Positions 11,207-21,822 of a stretch of 64,000 nt of DNA are shown in pieces. The first letter of the stretch is position 1, and every line of letters starts with the position of its first letter. The notes beneath the pieces are model-generated. The model did no database searches and was not told where the DNA came from. It saw nothing but the letters and a program-made list of their open reading frames with translations. Both the position numbers and the translations under genes were made by a program. The stretch is from positions 62,001-126,000 of the forward strand of contig SKCR01031836.1 of assembly GCA_019454045.1 (NCBI GenBank), read 5' to 3'. Source of the stretch: Zanthoxylum bungeanum. Lineage: Eukaryota; Streptophyta; Magnoliopsida; Sapindales; Rutaceae.

Positions 11207-11228
11207 TGTTCTGTTTTGTGTAAACAGG
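11207..11228 (+). promoter_or_regulatory. Candidate 3' splice site before the G1 repeat array
   Basis: A T-rich run ends in TAAACAG (AG at 11226-11227) and is followed by GTGTTGAAG. G3 has a matching site (TTCGCAG, AG at 24973-24974, then GTTTTGAAG). Splicing is known for Ogre elements, but use of this site is inference. Confidence 0.4.
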
Positions 11229-11369
11229 TGTTGAAGACGGAAAAGAGCGAGCAGTAAGCCAATCAGAGATAGTAAAAGCACATTATTTGATCTGAGCAGT
11301 AATCTGACGATTGAGGTCCCAATGAAGTTAAGTTCCGGGTATGGGTCTCGGAGGGCGAAGTCCACATCA

Positions 11370-11885
11370 CATCATATCAGCTTGGGGGCGAGGCCCATAT
11401 CGGCTGAGGAGCGAGGCTCCACATTGTACCAGCTTGGGGGCGAGGCCCATATCGGCTGAGGAGCGAGGCTCTAGATCACATTATATCAGCTTGGGGGTGA
11501 AGCCCATATCGGCTGAGGAGCGAGGCCACATTGTACCAGCTGGGGGACGAGGCCTATATCGGCTGGGGAGCGAGGCTCCACATCACATTATATCAGCTTG
11601 GGGGCGAAGCCCATATCGGCTGAGGAGCGAGGCTCCACATTGTACCTGCTTGGGGGCGAGGCCCATATCGGCTGGGGAGCGAGGCTCCACATCACATTAT
11701 ATCAGCTTGGGGGCGAAGCCCATATCGGCTGAGGAGCGAGGCTCCACATTGTACCAGCTTGGGGACGAGGCCCATATCGGCTGGGGAGCGAGGCTCCACA
11801 TCACATCATGTCAGCTTGGGGGCGAAGCCCATATCGGCTGAGGAGCGAAGCTCCACATCACATCATTTTGCGGGCGAGGCCCACA
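11370..11885 (+). repeat. G1 3' UTR tandem array, alternating 52/57 bp units
   Basis: Nine units begin with CTTGGGG-like sequence at 11381, 11433, 11490, 11540, 11597, 11649, 11705, 11758 and 11815. Spacings alternate between about 52 and 57, because units with ACATTGTACC alternate with units with CACATCACATTATATC. The result is a dimeric repeat of about 109 bases. The 166-residue open frame at 11341-11841 exists only because the unit lacks stops in the frames it cycles through. Confidence 0.88.
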
Positions 11886-11960
11886 TCATCAGCAGTATCG
11901 AGATGCGTCTCAGGATCGAGGTCCACTGCAGTATCAGCTCAGCTCGAGACAGCTAGCTAG

Positions 11961-11971
11961 CCAGGTAAGTA
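11961..11971 (+). promoter_or_regulatory. Candidate 5' splice site after the G1 repeat array
   Basis: CCAG/GTAAGTA matches the plant donor consensus, with GT at 11965-11966. The same GCCAGGTAAGTAAAAA string follows the G3 array (GT at 27003-27004). It lies about 70 bases before the polypurine tract. Confidence 0.45.
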
Positions 11972-12033
11972 AAAAAATGCATTGCATAGACTTTGATAGG
12001 ACTGTCACTGTCACACACTGCACAAGCCCCATC

Positions 12034-12047
12034 AAAGTGGGGGCGAC
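12034..12047 (+). promoter_or_regulatory. G1 polypurine tract
   Basis: AAAGTGGGGGCGAC directly precedes the 3' LTR start TGTAGG; it is the expected primer for plus-strand synthesis. G3 has AAAGTGGGGGTGAC at the same place. Confidence 0.85.
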
Positions 12048-12737
12048 TGTAGGCATTGCATTTGGAGACAACTACCTTTTAAGTGACGGAAACCGCGGGA
12101 AACGGACATCGGAAGGGAAGAGTCAAGAATTGACTCATTGACGGATTAAGTTCACTAGTTTGGCTTCAAGTAACTCACTTGTTTTCTGTTTTAAAATTTA
12201 TGCCCGGCCCGAGACACCTAACCGGCCCACGCGCACACCTAGTCCACATGAACTTAGCCTTCACATCCCACCTAGCCCACACAAACTTAGCCAAACACTT
12301 AACTAAATTAACATGCACCTAGCCAAGCCCACTCCCACCCACCAAGGTCCACACGCCCATCACCCTTAAAATACCCCCAAATTAAATAAATAAATATTAA
12401 TTAAAACATTAACTAAAGATATTAATATAATTAATTAAATAATTAAATAAAACATTTACCAAACTTAAATTAAAATCATGCCTAATTTAAATAATTTGAA
12501 TATATCATATACTAAAATTAAAAAGAAGATATGCCTAATTAAAATCAATCCTAACCAATTAAAACCAATCAAATATTTGACTTCCTAATCTAATAAGACA
12601 TCTACCAATTTAAAATAGTTGACTTCCTAATTAAAATATTTTGTCCCCCCTCAATCTTGTGTATACCATTCTTAGGACTCCTAATTTGGAAACTAGATCT
12701 CTTCCTTGTGAGACAAGGGCAAACCCTAGCTCTCTTC

Positions 12738-12744
12738 TATAAAA
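12738..12744 (+). promoter_or_regulatory. TATA box of the G1 3' LTR
   Basis: TATAAAA after TCTCTTC; the corresponding positions in G3 (27601) and G4 (54677) also carry TATAAAAA, so it is the likely core promoter of this LTR type. Confidence 0.65.
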
Positions 12745-14222
12745 CATGCATTAACCTAGCCACACCATCTCTCCACTCTCTCTAATACACGCCCAAGACA
12801 TCAAAACACTTCACATATACACAAAAAGATAACAAAGAGCCCTAACCATCTCCTCCAAAGCCGAGACAACAAGAGCCTCAATCCTCTACCATAACCGAAT
12901 CCACTACAAGCAACAATCCTCCAAAGCCGAATCCCCACAAGCAACTATCCTCCATAGCCGAATCCAAAGCACCAACAACCACCATAGCCGAATCCAAAAC
13001 AAACCAAACTCACCATTAGCCGAATCCAGACACCAAAATCCTTCAAAGTCGAGACCACCACAAGCAATAACCCTCCTTAGCCGAATCAAAACACTCCCCT
13101 CCTTCACCGAGAACACATCCCCCCATACAGCCCTTACAACCACTGAAACACCCCCTAATAAACACTCAAAACCAGCCCCATAAACGCCTATACACCACCA
13201 AAAATAACCACCAAAAACAGTAGCCACATTCACGCCTAAACAGCAGCCCCATTCACGCCCAAACTGCACTGTTGTAAACGCCTGAACTGCACTGTTTTGC
13301 ACCCCAAAAAAGCAGCCCAAATCCTCTTAAAAAAGTCCCTAAAATCCTTAAAAACAGTGAACAAAAACTGCACTTTTAATCCTTAAACAATCACAAAAAA
13401 ACTGCACTTAAAACCTTAAAAAAACACGCATAGCAGTCCACTAAAACAGAAGAACAAGACCTGAAACAGTGAGCAGAAGACACGTCAAAATTAGCAGCAA
13501 AACGAAGCCGAAACAGAAGAACAGGACCTGAAACAGTGAGCAGAAGACATGTCAAAAACAGCAGCAAAACGATGCCAAAACAGTGGGAAAAACAGTGGAA
13601 CAGCGAGCCAAAATGCGAAGCTAGTGAACCGGAAAAGTAAGGAACTTTCATCCCTTCCGATCTCCGCGAAACGCAAGTCCGAGGACAACTAAAAAGGTTA
13701 GACCTGAGGGTATTTTTCACACTTATTTCTATTTAATTTCTGGTCATTTACTTTGATTATATTTTCTGTATTTGTGGCATTTGTTGTGTATATGATGTTT
13801 GTTGTGGATTTTGGATGAATGGAAGTGTTGTCTCTTGTGGTATATAGGATGGAAACCTAGACGTAAATTCTGTAGCCGAATCCGAATGGACGGTAGTGCG
13901 GTCTGTACTTGGGCCATAATTCCACGTACCACTTGAGCAAACGGCACTTATTGATTTTATGTTATCTTGTTCATTTAATTATTTGCCGTTTAATTTTTAT
14001 GTCTTTTAATTTCCGCATATCATTTATTTATGTCATATGGAGATGATGCGCATGAGCTTAGTAAGTGCGATGAAAGGTCCCCTTAAAGGGGTTAAAATCC
14101 TTTACCACGATGCTTCGCCGCGCCGGATGATGTATACTTGATTGGATGAGAGATGTGTTCAGTCCGGTATATGATACCGATATCTTTTGTTTGTTTATTT
14201 CATTTTTTATGCATTATGTAAT

Positions 14223-15020
14223 ATGTGCGCATGGGCTTAAATAGGGTGGTTTTAAGGTCCTCCATTCGAGGGAAAACGCCATAAGGCTACCTTTGCCATG
14301 ATGTTTTGCCGCGCTATTTATTACGCGATTAATCGCTGTTTCTTACAAAATCCTTTTTATGCATCTTATTTATCGCACTTTATTATGTGATATGTGCGCA
14401 TGGGCTTAACTAGGGTTGTTTTAAGGTCCTCCATTCGAGGGAAAACGCCATAAGGCTTCCTTTGCCATGATGTTTTGCCGCGCTATTTATTACGCGATTA
14501 ATCACTGTTTCTTACAAAATCCTTTTTATGCATCTTTATTTATCGCACTTTATTATGTGATGTGTGCGCATAGGCTTAACTAGGGTGGTTTTAAGGTCCT
14601 CCATTCGAGGGAAAACGCCATAAGGCTACATTTGCCATGATGTTTTGCCGCGCTATTCATTACGCGATTTATCGCTGTTTTACAAAATCCTTTTTATGCA
14701 TCTTTATTTATTGCACCTTATTATGTGATATGTGCGCATGGGCTTAACTAGGGTGGTTTTAAGGTCCTCCATTCGAGGGAAAACGCCATAAGTCTACCTT
14801 TGCCATGATGTTTTGCCGCGCTATTCATTACGCGATTTATCGCTGTTTTACAAAATCCTTTTTATGCATCTTTATTTATTGCATCTTATTATGTGATATG
14901 TGCGCATGCGCTTAACTAGGGTGGTTTTAAGGTCCTCCATTCGAGGGAAAACGCCATAAGGCTACCTTTGCCACGATGTTTTGCCGCGCTTTTTTACGCG
15001 ATCTATCGCTTTTTTTTTTT
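14223..15020 (+). repeat. Tandem array of a 168-170 bp unit inside the G1 3' LTR
   Basis: Unit starts at 14223, 14392, 14562, 14730 and 14898; unit order and private variants (for example GATGTGTGCGCATAGG in unit three) match the 5' LTR array. Confidence 0.9.
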
Positions 15021-15771
15021 GCAAAATGTCATTTTAACCATGCACCTTATTCTTTTTTTGTCGCGCAATGTTGGTCATGTTTTCTTTTTCATATCATTAA
15101 TCTATATAACATCTCATTGCATAATCTTGTATCACATATAACATGCTTAATGGAAAATTGTAGTAATTATATGGATATAGACGCATGTTGCATTTCTCTT
15201 CTTCTCGGTATCCCTTTCTTTCACTCATGGTAGTTGCATTCTTTGGCATCATTATGGCATGTTCATCTTTAATGTAAAATTGCATCTTTGATAGTTCATC
15301 TTTGGCATACTTTCTTTCTTCATCTTCTCAAGTTCTGTGTTTGTATTGATTTTGTTTATCATGCGGTTATTTTGACCATATATTATATGCTTCTTTACAT
15401 AGTGCGCCTATAACATTATTTGTCGTCATTTTTATTTCCTTTATATTACATGCAAATATTACCATGACTATTTGTGTTTATGTTTACATAAATGATTGAA
15501 TTCTTGTGATGTTATGTGCTTGTTGTTGCAAAAGCCTACCTTTAAGCATTTGAACTCAGCAATAGGACTTGATTTCATGCATGTTAGATGTAAACTTTAC
15601 TTTTAAGCATGTGAACTTAGGATTGTGGTACACTTGGAAATATATGTCATAGGCTTGGTTGGATTATTGTATAAATCTTTACATTACAAGTGGCATAAGT
15701 AAGGGACCATTCCGAACCCAATGGTTTGAGGTCTTCCCTTGCGAGGGGTGAGTGCGGCCTTAAATCTTTGT

Positions 15772-15797
15772 CCCGGTTCACACCGGGTGGCGACTCC
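15772..15797 (+). promoter_or_regulatory. U5 hairpin plus exact 10-base primer-site copy, G1 3' LTR
   Basis: CCCGGT (15772-15777), loop TCAC, ACCGGG (15782-15787), then TGGCGACTCC (15788-15797), identical to the first ten bases of the primer-binding site. Confidence 0.6.
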
Positions 15798-15897
15798 CTT
15801 ATTCTATGGTTTAGTCCTCCGTTGGCTACTCCGTACTCCCAACTAGGCGAACCGAGCCCAGAACAGTATGAGTCGCCCCAGATCCTGTGTTCCCACA

Positions 15898-16290
15898 CCC
15901 GTGCAATTCTGTGTGTTTGTAAGTGATTCAAATTACCGTGTGCTTGACAGTCATGACAATGTTTTACCATCTTCGCACAGTCTTTTTCCATGGTTGACCA
16001 ATAAAAACCCTGTCTCCATCTATTGCGGGACAGATTCAACCCGCTCATGTGCGGACCACAACCCCGGCGTGTATTTCTTCCATTGCATGTTGAGCTTCTT
16101 CCTTTCTCAAACACTTCAACTGAATACTGTTTGCTTGCCTCTTGTACAGTTCCTCTTTCAAAGTCACATACTGGGAAGCTAACTTCCGAATGGCTATTCT
16201 GTTTTTCTGCCTGCCCCTTCCGGGAGTTCACCATGTTCCAGATACCTCTGAATGTCATAATACCAAGGTTTACCGTCGTCGACCTCAACT
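15898..16290 (-). pseudogene. pol: G2 integrase N-terminal zinc-binding region, cut by G1
   Basis: Reading leftwards, fragments spell a RYLEHGELPEG-like lead, then GCGPHMSGLNLSRN, the aromatic run RQGFYWSTMEKDC and CHDCQAHGN. This is the H-H-C-C zinc-binding domain of a gypsy integrase as seen in Tat/Ogre elements. Frameshifts occur before it. The sequence stops at HRIAR where the G1 LTR begins, so the catalytic core should lie left of the window. Confidence 0.85.
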
Positions 16291-16299
16291 TCCAGAATT

Positions 16300-17670
16300 C
16301 TTTCTATCTCATAAACAGGTCTTCTTACTGTTGTCAGTATCAACGGTCTCATCACTAACTTTTCTGGATTTTCCTAATTGCTGCAAGTGTAGCCAATGCA
16401 TCTGCCATATGATTCTCTTCTCTCTCGGTAAATGCTGAAACTTACACCGGGGATAACCTGTGCCAACTTTCTGAGGTGAAAAAGGTAAGGTTTCAACCGT
16501 TCTTCTTTCAATTCCCATTCTCATCGCATCTGCTGGACTACCAACATAGAATCTCCGAAGACTTCCACACTCCCGGCCTTCAAGGCTATCAATGCTGTCA
16601 AACCAAAAGCACATGCTTCATACTCGGCCATGTTATTAGTCACTCTGAATGTCAACCTCTTGGCCAAAGGCAAAGTCTCTCCCTCGGGGGTTACTATCAC
16701 GATTCCAATTTCGGCTCCCTTGTAATTCACTGCTCCGTCAAAATACATCTTCCATCTCTGAACTGTTATTGCTTGGATCTCTTTATCTGGAAATTCAAAC
16801 TTATACTGATCCCCCTCAACAGGTTGCAATGCCAGAAACTCTGCTACTGTTCGCCCTTTGATCACTTTGGAGGTGAGATACTCAATGTCAAACTCTGTCA
16901 GCAATACCAACCATCTGCCCAATTTTCCCACTAGTGAAGGCACCGAATGAAGATACTTCAGAGGATTTTCCTTTGCCACTACCTGGATCTTGTATGACTG
17001 GAAGTAATGTCGCAACTTTCTGGAAGCCCATACCACGGCAAGACAGATCTTCTCTACTTCTTGATACCGAGCCTCATACGGGAGCATCTTCTTACTCAGA
17101 TAATAGACTGCATGTTCTACCCCTGTCTCATCAGTATGTACCATCATTGCCCCCAGTGCTTCTGATTCTATAGCCAAATACAATATCAAAGGTCTGCCCG
17201 GTCTCGGAGGTTTCAATACAGGAGGCTTTACCAAGTACTCTCTGATCTTATCGAAGGCTGTCTGACACTGTTCATTCCATCTCACCGGCTGATCTTTTCT
17301 CAACAGTTTGAAGATAGGCTCACATACTGATGTCAACTTGGCAATGAACCGACTGATGTACTGAATCTTTCCCAAGAATGCTCTGACTTCTTTTTATGTC
17401 TTCGGTGCAGGCATTTTTGTGATTGCCTTGATCTTCTCGGAGTCTACCTCTATTCCGCCCATTCCCACTGTATGACCAAGCAATTTCCCTGATGTCACCC
17501 CAAACACACATTTCTTGGGATTAAGCCGCAGGTTGTATCTGTCAACTCTCTGAAGGAACCTTTCCAGTGCTTCAATATGCCCAACTCTTGTCTCTGATTT
17601 CACCATCATGTCATCCATATACACTTCAATCTCTTTATGCATCAAGTCGTGGAATAGTGTAGTGGCCATC
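16300..17670 (-). pseudogene. pol: G2 RT thumb, RNase H and additional (archaeal-type) RNase H
   Basis: One long frame (17669 to 16521) with a single in-frame stop at 17394-17396. It contains the RT motif EVYMDDMMVKS, the LNPKKCVFGV and LLGHTV region, and the canonical RNase H (AIESEALGAMMVH, AVYYLSKKMLPYEARY, HYFQSYKIQV). A second RNase H follows with MYFDGA, NNMAEYEACAFGL and GDSMLV, supplying the acidic D, E and D residues. The conserved MADALATLA end appears further left after a stop. The extra RNase H is a hallmark of the plant Tat lineage. It removes RNA during cDNA synthesis in the particle. Confidence 0.92.
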
Positions 17671-18604
17671 CGCTGATAAGTGGCCCCCGCATTCTTAAGC
17701 CCAAATGGTATAACCTTGTAACAATAAGTACCCCACTCAGTAACAAATGCGGGTTATGTTTGTCTTCCTCAGCCATGAGAACCTGATTGTAACCTGAAAA
17801 TCCATCTACAAATGAATACATAGCAGATAAAGCCGCACTATCAACCAGAACATCTATATGCGGCAGAGGAAAATCATCTTTCGGACAACCCTTGTTGAGA
17901 TCTCTGTAGTCTACACACATTCTGACCTTCCCGTCTTTCTTTGGCACCGGCACTATATTAGCCAACCACTCAGGATACTTTACTACTTCCAGGAACCCCA
18001 TATCTATCTGTTTCTTAACTTCCTCTCTGACTTTCTCAGCCCATTCCGGTCTCATCCGTCAGAGTTTCTATTTTACTGGCCTCATATTCGGGTAAGTTGG
18101 TATTGTGTGTTGGGCAATGTTTCTATCTACCCCAGGAATGTCCTCATAGGACCAAGCAAACACTTTGGCATATCTGACCATCACTTCTTCTAGTTTTTCC
18201 CTCTTTTCGGAGGTTACTTCACTTGCAATCAGAATTTCCTTGGGGTTCTCAAGTGTACCCAAGTTAAATGCGGTAGTTCTGGCGGAACTGATGTCAAATA
18301 TGCTTGATTCATGCAGAGTAAATGGAAATGACTCAGGCAAGTAAGCAAAAGAAATGTCTTTATTATTGGATAATGCGGAAGTACATTCAAACAAATCAGG
18401 AAGGTAAATATCTTCATCATCTATAGACACTTCTTCCTCTGCAATCAGGTCTTCCTCAGGCTTTTCCTCTCCCAGAGTCAGGCTCTCCAACTTCATCAGT
18501 TCTTCCTGCCAATTCTCTTCTTCTTTCTTCGCAATTTCTTCAACTATCAGTTTCTTACCCAACATATCCTGGAAGATCTCAAAACCCAGGTACCACAATT
18601 CCAT
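17671..18604 (-). pseudogene. pol: G2 protease-RT linker and RT fingers/palm
   Basis: The frame from 18604 carries an acidic linker and the RT lead AWSYEDIPGVDRNIAQH. Two stops in KQKLRRMRPEW (18066-18068 TAG, then TGA) both fit C-to-T change of CAG and CGA. The frame from 18055 then gives VPVPKKDGKVRMCVDYRDLN, PKDDFPLPHIDVLVD and YSFVDGFSGYNQV, the RT blocks typical of Tat/Ogre. A frameshift near 17745 precedes the YRVMPFGLKNA-type block. Confidence 0.9.
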
Positions 18605-19532
18605 TAACTTCCACAGGTTCAGGCTCCCCTTGATATCCTGAAGCTTTCACAAAACATTCCATCAGTTTCAGGCCATTTTTCTTGACCTTTGGCTTTTCTT
18701 CATCAGACTTGTACCCCAAACCCTTCCGAGTAGTCTGTCCTCTGAAATCTGGTAATTTTGAACATTTACCCGGCTCAAACTTCATTTTCTCCATAATCCT
18801 AGCCACCCTAGGATCCACCCACTCCTCAAAAGTAGCTGACACCTGAAACCTCGTGAAAGGTTGTATCTCCAAGGCAGCCACGTCATTATCTAACTCAGCC
18901 CGAATAGTAACAACTTCTCCCTCATACGGGAACTTGATCATCTGATGTAAAGTGGAAGGCACGCCCCCAAGTTTGTGAAACCAAGGCCTTCCCAACAATA
19001 AGGCGAAAGTAACTGGGATGTCCAGTACTGTGAACTCAACCTCATCTTCAATCGGTCCTAACTTGACCATAGCCACAAAGGTACCCTCAACTCCCATTTT
19101 ACTGTCATCATAAGCCTTAATAGTCATACTGGAGGGGTCCAAGTCTGTTGCTTTCATACCTAATCTTGCCAGAATTTTCAGTGGGCACACATTGATGGAC
19201 GAACCGTCATCCACCATCACACATGAAGTTCTCTTGCCCCTCACCTCGGCCCTGATAAATAGAGGCCTATTATGATTCCTTCCCTCCGCCGGGAGTTCAT
19301 CCTCAGAAAAAGATATCTGCAAAGCTTCTTTCTGAACGGACCCAACAAACATTGCAGGGTTGGCATCTTCCGGTACCATAATCTTGCTCAAGGCCTCAAC
19401 CATAGCCTGCCTATGCTCCCGAGATGCACATAACAGTTCCCAGATACTCACTTGTGCTCTAGTCTTCCTCAATTGCCTCAGCACTATATCCCCCTCATTA
19501 TTTTTTGCAGTCTCAACCACTTCTCTTACCAT
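18579..19532 (-). pseudogene. pol: G2 gag C-terminus and aspartic protease
   Basis: A 317-residue frame without internal stops. It shows GDIVLRQLRKTRAQVSIWEL, the protease core CVMVDDGSSINVCPL (active-site D-D-G-S), KAYDDSKMGVEGTF, FTVLDIPVTFALLLGRPWF and PSTLHQMIKFPYEG. An inserted T near 18592 shifts the frame at VVPGFE, which is in frame in G4. The protease would cut the polyprotein in the particle. The 5' gag is missing because the element is cut near 19552. Confidence 0.9.
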
Positions 19533-19552
19533 CTGTCTGATTAGTCACTGAC

Positions 19553-19824
19553 TTCTTTATTCTTTTTTCTCTTGTCTTTTTACTTTTGTGTGCATTAGTT
19601 TTATTATCTTTTTACTTTTGTAAAACGTTTGTGGGTATCGTTGCTGTAAGCCCTCACGAGACTATAACTCGTCCACTAGGGACACCTAGGGGTTTAAAGG
19701 CTTATTGCATATGCTAAATGCAACCGTGATCCCTACGAAAGTGGCTTAGTTTAATTTTAATTGTTTCTTGTATTTTATTTTATTGTTTTGCTCGAGGACT
19801 AGTAAAATATTAGGTTTGGGGGTG
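19553..19824 (+). other. 3' untranslated end and polypurine tract of the Athila-type element
   Basis: Pyrimidine-rich, stop-rich sequence without a gene. The polypurine tract AGGTTTGGGGGTG (19812-19824) abuts the LTR. The junction with G2 at about 19552 shows no LTR end, so it is a deletion or recombination breakpoint. Confidence 0.65.
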
Positions 19825-20448
19825 TGATGAGCGGAAAATATATCAATATTTACCGCCCCTTTTACTTAATATTTTGTTTAGTTTCTCGAGTTTGATGAAC
19901 ATTTTGATGTGTTTTAGTTTATTTTGCAGATAAAATAATATTGGGACACAATGAAATCATTTAGGAAGAAATGTGGGTCAAATAAGGGCAAAAATTGGAC
20001 TTTACATATTAATTTTGGAGATTGGAAACTTGAAAGGGCGTTTTAACGAAGTGCAGTTTTGGAAATTCCAGTTTTGTGCATCTGTCATAATTTGGGCATA
20101 ACGTTTTACTCCGATATCAGATTGAGCTGATGCAACTGCCAGATTAAAGAAGACTCAAAGATCTACAACTTTGAAAGACAAAATATTTTCGAATTCTGAA
20201 GATTTCATGACCGAAATTGATGAACCATCCAGAAGTGTGTTTGTGTAATTATTAAAGTCACTTTCAATCATTTTCAAAGCAAAAAAATAAATTAATAAAT
20301 AAATAATAAAAATTATCAAATTATCACCAAACATGATAAGAGATTAGTGGATCATTTAATAATGGATTTGGTGAGCAATTAGTGGAGCAATTAGTGGAGC
20401 AATTAATAATTGATTTGGTGGATGATTTGATGGAGGCAAAATTTTGCC

Positions 20449-20456
20449 TATAAATA
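20449..20456 (+). promoter_or_regulatory. TATA box of the Athila-type LTR
   Basis: TATAAATA in TTTTGCCTATAAATACCAAG; identical context in the solo LTR at 28524-28531. Confidence 0.65.
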
Positions 20457-20634
20457 CCAAGCCATTTCATTTGTAAAATTCATACTTTCTTCTTTGAAAT
20501 TCCTAAAGAATAAATAAGAAGATTGTATCTTGTTTGTTTATTTATAGCTTTCAGTAATTAATTTCCGCTTTCGTACTTTTTTTTCTTTTTTTCAGTTTTT
20601 ACTTTACGTAATTTACTTTTACGCACAGTACTTT

Positions 20635-20810
20635 TCTTTCTTTAATTTTCAGCAATTTACTTTCAGCATTTACTTTCAGCAATTTACTTTCAGCAATTTA
20701 CTTTCAGCAATTTACTTTCAGCATTTACTTTTCAGTAATTTACTTTCAGCATTTACTTTCAGCATTTAATTTTCAGTATTTAATTTTCAGTATTTTACTT
20801 CATGTCTTTT
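20635..20810 (+). repeat. Short tandem repeat, TTTACTTTCAGCAA-type units
   Basis: About ten imperfect 14-16 base units (AATTTACTTTCAGC, later TTTAATTTTCAG) expand this part of the LTR; the solo copy has only a few scattered relatives. Confidence 0.75.
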
Positions 20811-21576
20811 ATTTTATTTAAATTTTTACTTCCCGTAAATATGTGTCGTAATTAAGCCAGTTATCTGGGGTTGTGATGAAATCCAATATCACCGGTTTAT
20901 AGGGGTTAGATTATAGCTTGGGTAATATAAATATTTATTTATTGAGTTTTAATCTTAATGTTTTTTCATTAACTGACCATTAATAAAATTGAACTGGGGA
21001 ACTTAAAAATGAACTAGACATAGGGATTTTAAGTTTAAGACCTTAGACTCAATAGTCCACGATCTTCCTTGAGGATAGATAACCATTTAATAGATTTCCT
21101 TACAGGATAGACATATACCTGTTGGGCGGGGGTAGCCATAATTGGAACTTAAACTTAATGAATCCAGATCATTTGGTTGACATAGACATAATGGTGTCAA
21201 TTGGGTTAAACTGGGTATTTGTGTCTGACCATCACAGAGGCTTACACATAATTTAGTGTTCCCGGTTAATAAATCAATATATTACCCAACTTTAAGATAA
21301 CCACTTCATCTTTAAAATGATATTGGAAGAAATCACAACCCTATATAGTTTATAATATTGAATTTTCTTAAAACCTACTTTCGAACAATTTTATTTACTT
21401 TTTTTTTAAATTTAGAATCGTCACCATTTCAAATCAAGCAAACAACCTGTTAGATACTAGTAATCATTTGACATCATAAAATTAATAGATTAGATATTAA
21501 GTCCTCGTGGGATCGATATTTTTATACTACTTGAACGAGACGTGCGCTTGCGTTATACGTGTGTTTACGCCGGTCA

Positions 21577-21822
21577 ATAGGGAAGTCCACCCATGAGCCG
21601 AGAATCAAATGACGAAGCTTGGTGCTTGATGAAGATCCTCAAAAGCCGAAAATGGGGACTGGTTGCACTGCCACTGCCGAGTCCACTGCAAGGGCATAAT
21701 TTCATTTTTGTTGCTTGCCGCATCGCTCAACCGATCGATGTGAGTATTCCGATATTCTTCGATTTGTATTCGCACATATTTCATGCTTATTATTGATCTT
21801 GGGACCTTAATAGAAACTAACA
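21577..21822 (+). repeat. CopE: 3' end of a copia family I LTR
   Basis: Matches the last 250 bases of the CopD right LTR (63223-63468): AGGGAAGTCCACCCATGAGCC, TCAACCGATCGATGTGAGTA, then GGGACCTTA..CTAACA as terminus. The left side is cut by the Athila-type LTR; the right side joins the interior of the G3 5' LTR, so CopE was a plus-strand insertion there. The rest of CopE is not in the window. Confidence 0.85.

Larger units (their letters stand above)
3812..15897 (+). mobile_element. G1: non-autonomous Tat/Ogre-type Ty3/gypsy element inserted in G2
   Basis: Order: 5' LTR (cut at its left by CopF), primer site, leader of about 1.2 kb, gag, broken protease, linker, integrase C-terminus, 3' UTR tandem array, polypurine tract, full 3' LTR. 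The palm of the reverse transcriptase, both RNase H domains and most of the integrase are deleted near 10660. The 3' LTR ends CCCACA at 15897 and is followed at once by the integrase sequence of G2 on the other strand, so G1 sits in G2. The expected 5-base duplication is CCCGT (15898-15902); the other copy lies outside the window. Confidence 0.9.
12048..15897 (+). repeat. G1 3' LTR, complete (3850 bp)
   Basis: Starts TGTAGGCATTGCATTT, ends TGTTCCCACA. The U3 part (12048-12740) is A/T- and C-rich and ends at a TATA box. A long A/C-rich transcribed region, a 100-base block shared with G3 and G4 (around 13850-13950, TATATAGGATGGAAACC), the 170-bp array and the conserved U5 (15690-15897) follow. 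No gene is present; minus-strand frames such as 12904-13320 and 13391-13720 are shadows. Confidence 0.9.
15898..19552 (-). mobile_element. G2: Tat/Ogre-type gypsy fragment, gag end to integrase N-terminus
   Basis: Minus-strand element cut on its 3' side by G1 at 15898, inside the integrase, and on its 5' side near 19552 by the Athila-type sequence. It retains the end of gag, protease, reverse transcriptase, RNase H, a second RNase H and the zinc-binding domain of integrase. It is the best record here of the pol that helper elements of this family would encode. No LTR of G2 lies in the window. Confidence 0.9.
19553..21576 (+). mobile_element. Athila-type (probable) gypsy element, 3' end with LTR
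   Basis: A 270-base non-coding tail with GCTCGAGGACTAG and a polypurine tract leads into an LTR that starts TGATGAGCGG and ends CGCCGGTCA. The same LTR recurs as a solo copy at 27904-29998. No coding sequence of the element remains, so the lineage rests on the tail style (gctcgaggac..gtttgggggtg) and LTR start, which resemble Athila-type elements. The LTR end is followed by the interior of a copia family I LTR (CopE), into which it inserted. Confidence 0.7.
19825..21576 (+). repeat. Athila-type LTR (1752 bp)
   Basis: TGATGAGCGG to CGCCGGTCA. Contains TATAAATA at 20449-20456 and a pyrimidine-rich run with repeated TTTACTTTCAGCA units. It lacks the 403-base palindromic insertion found in the solo copy. 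No gene. Confidence 0.85.

Noticed and set aside
11341..11841. 166-codon frame with repeated GARPISAEERG-like peptide
   Set aside because: Same effect from the 52/57-base array in the 3' UTR.
18579..18604. Programmed frameshift between protease and RT
   Set aside because: G1 and G2 both shift frame near VPGFE, but by different single-base changes, and G4 is in frame there, so these are lesions.
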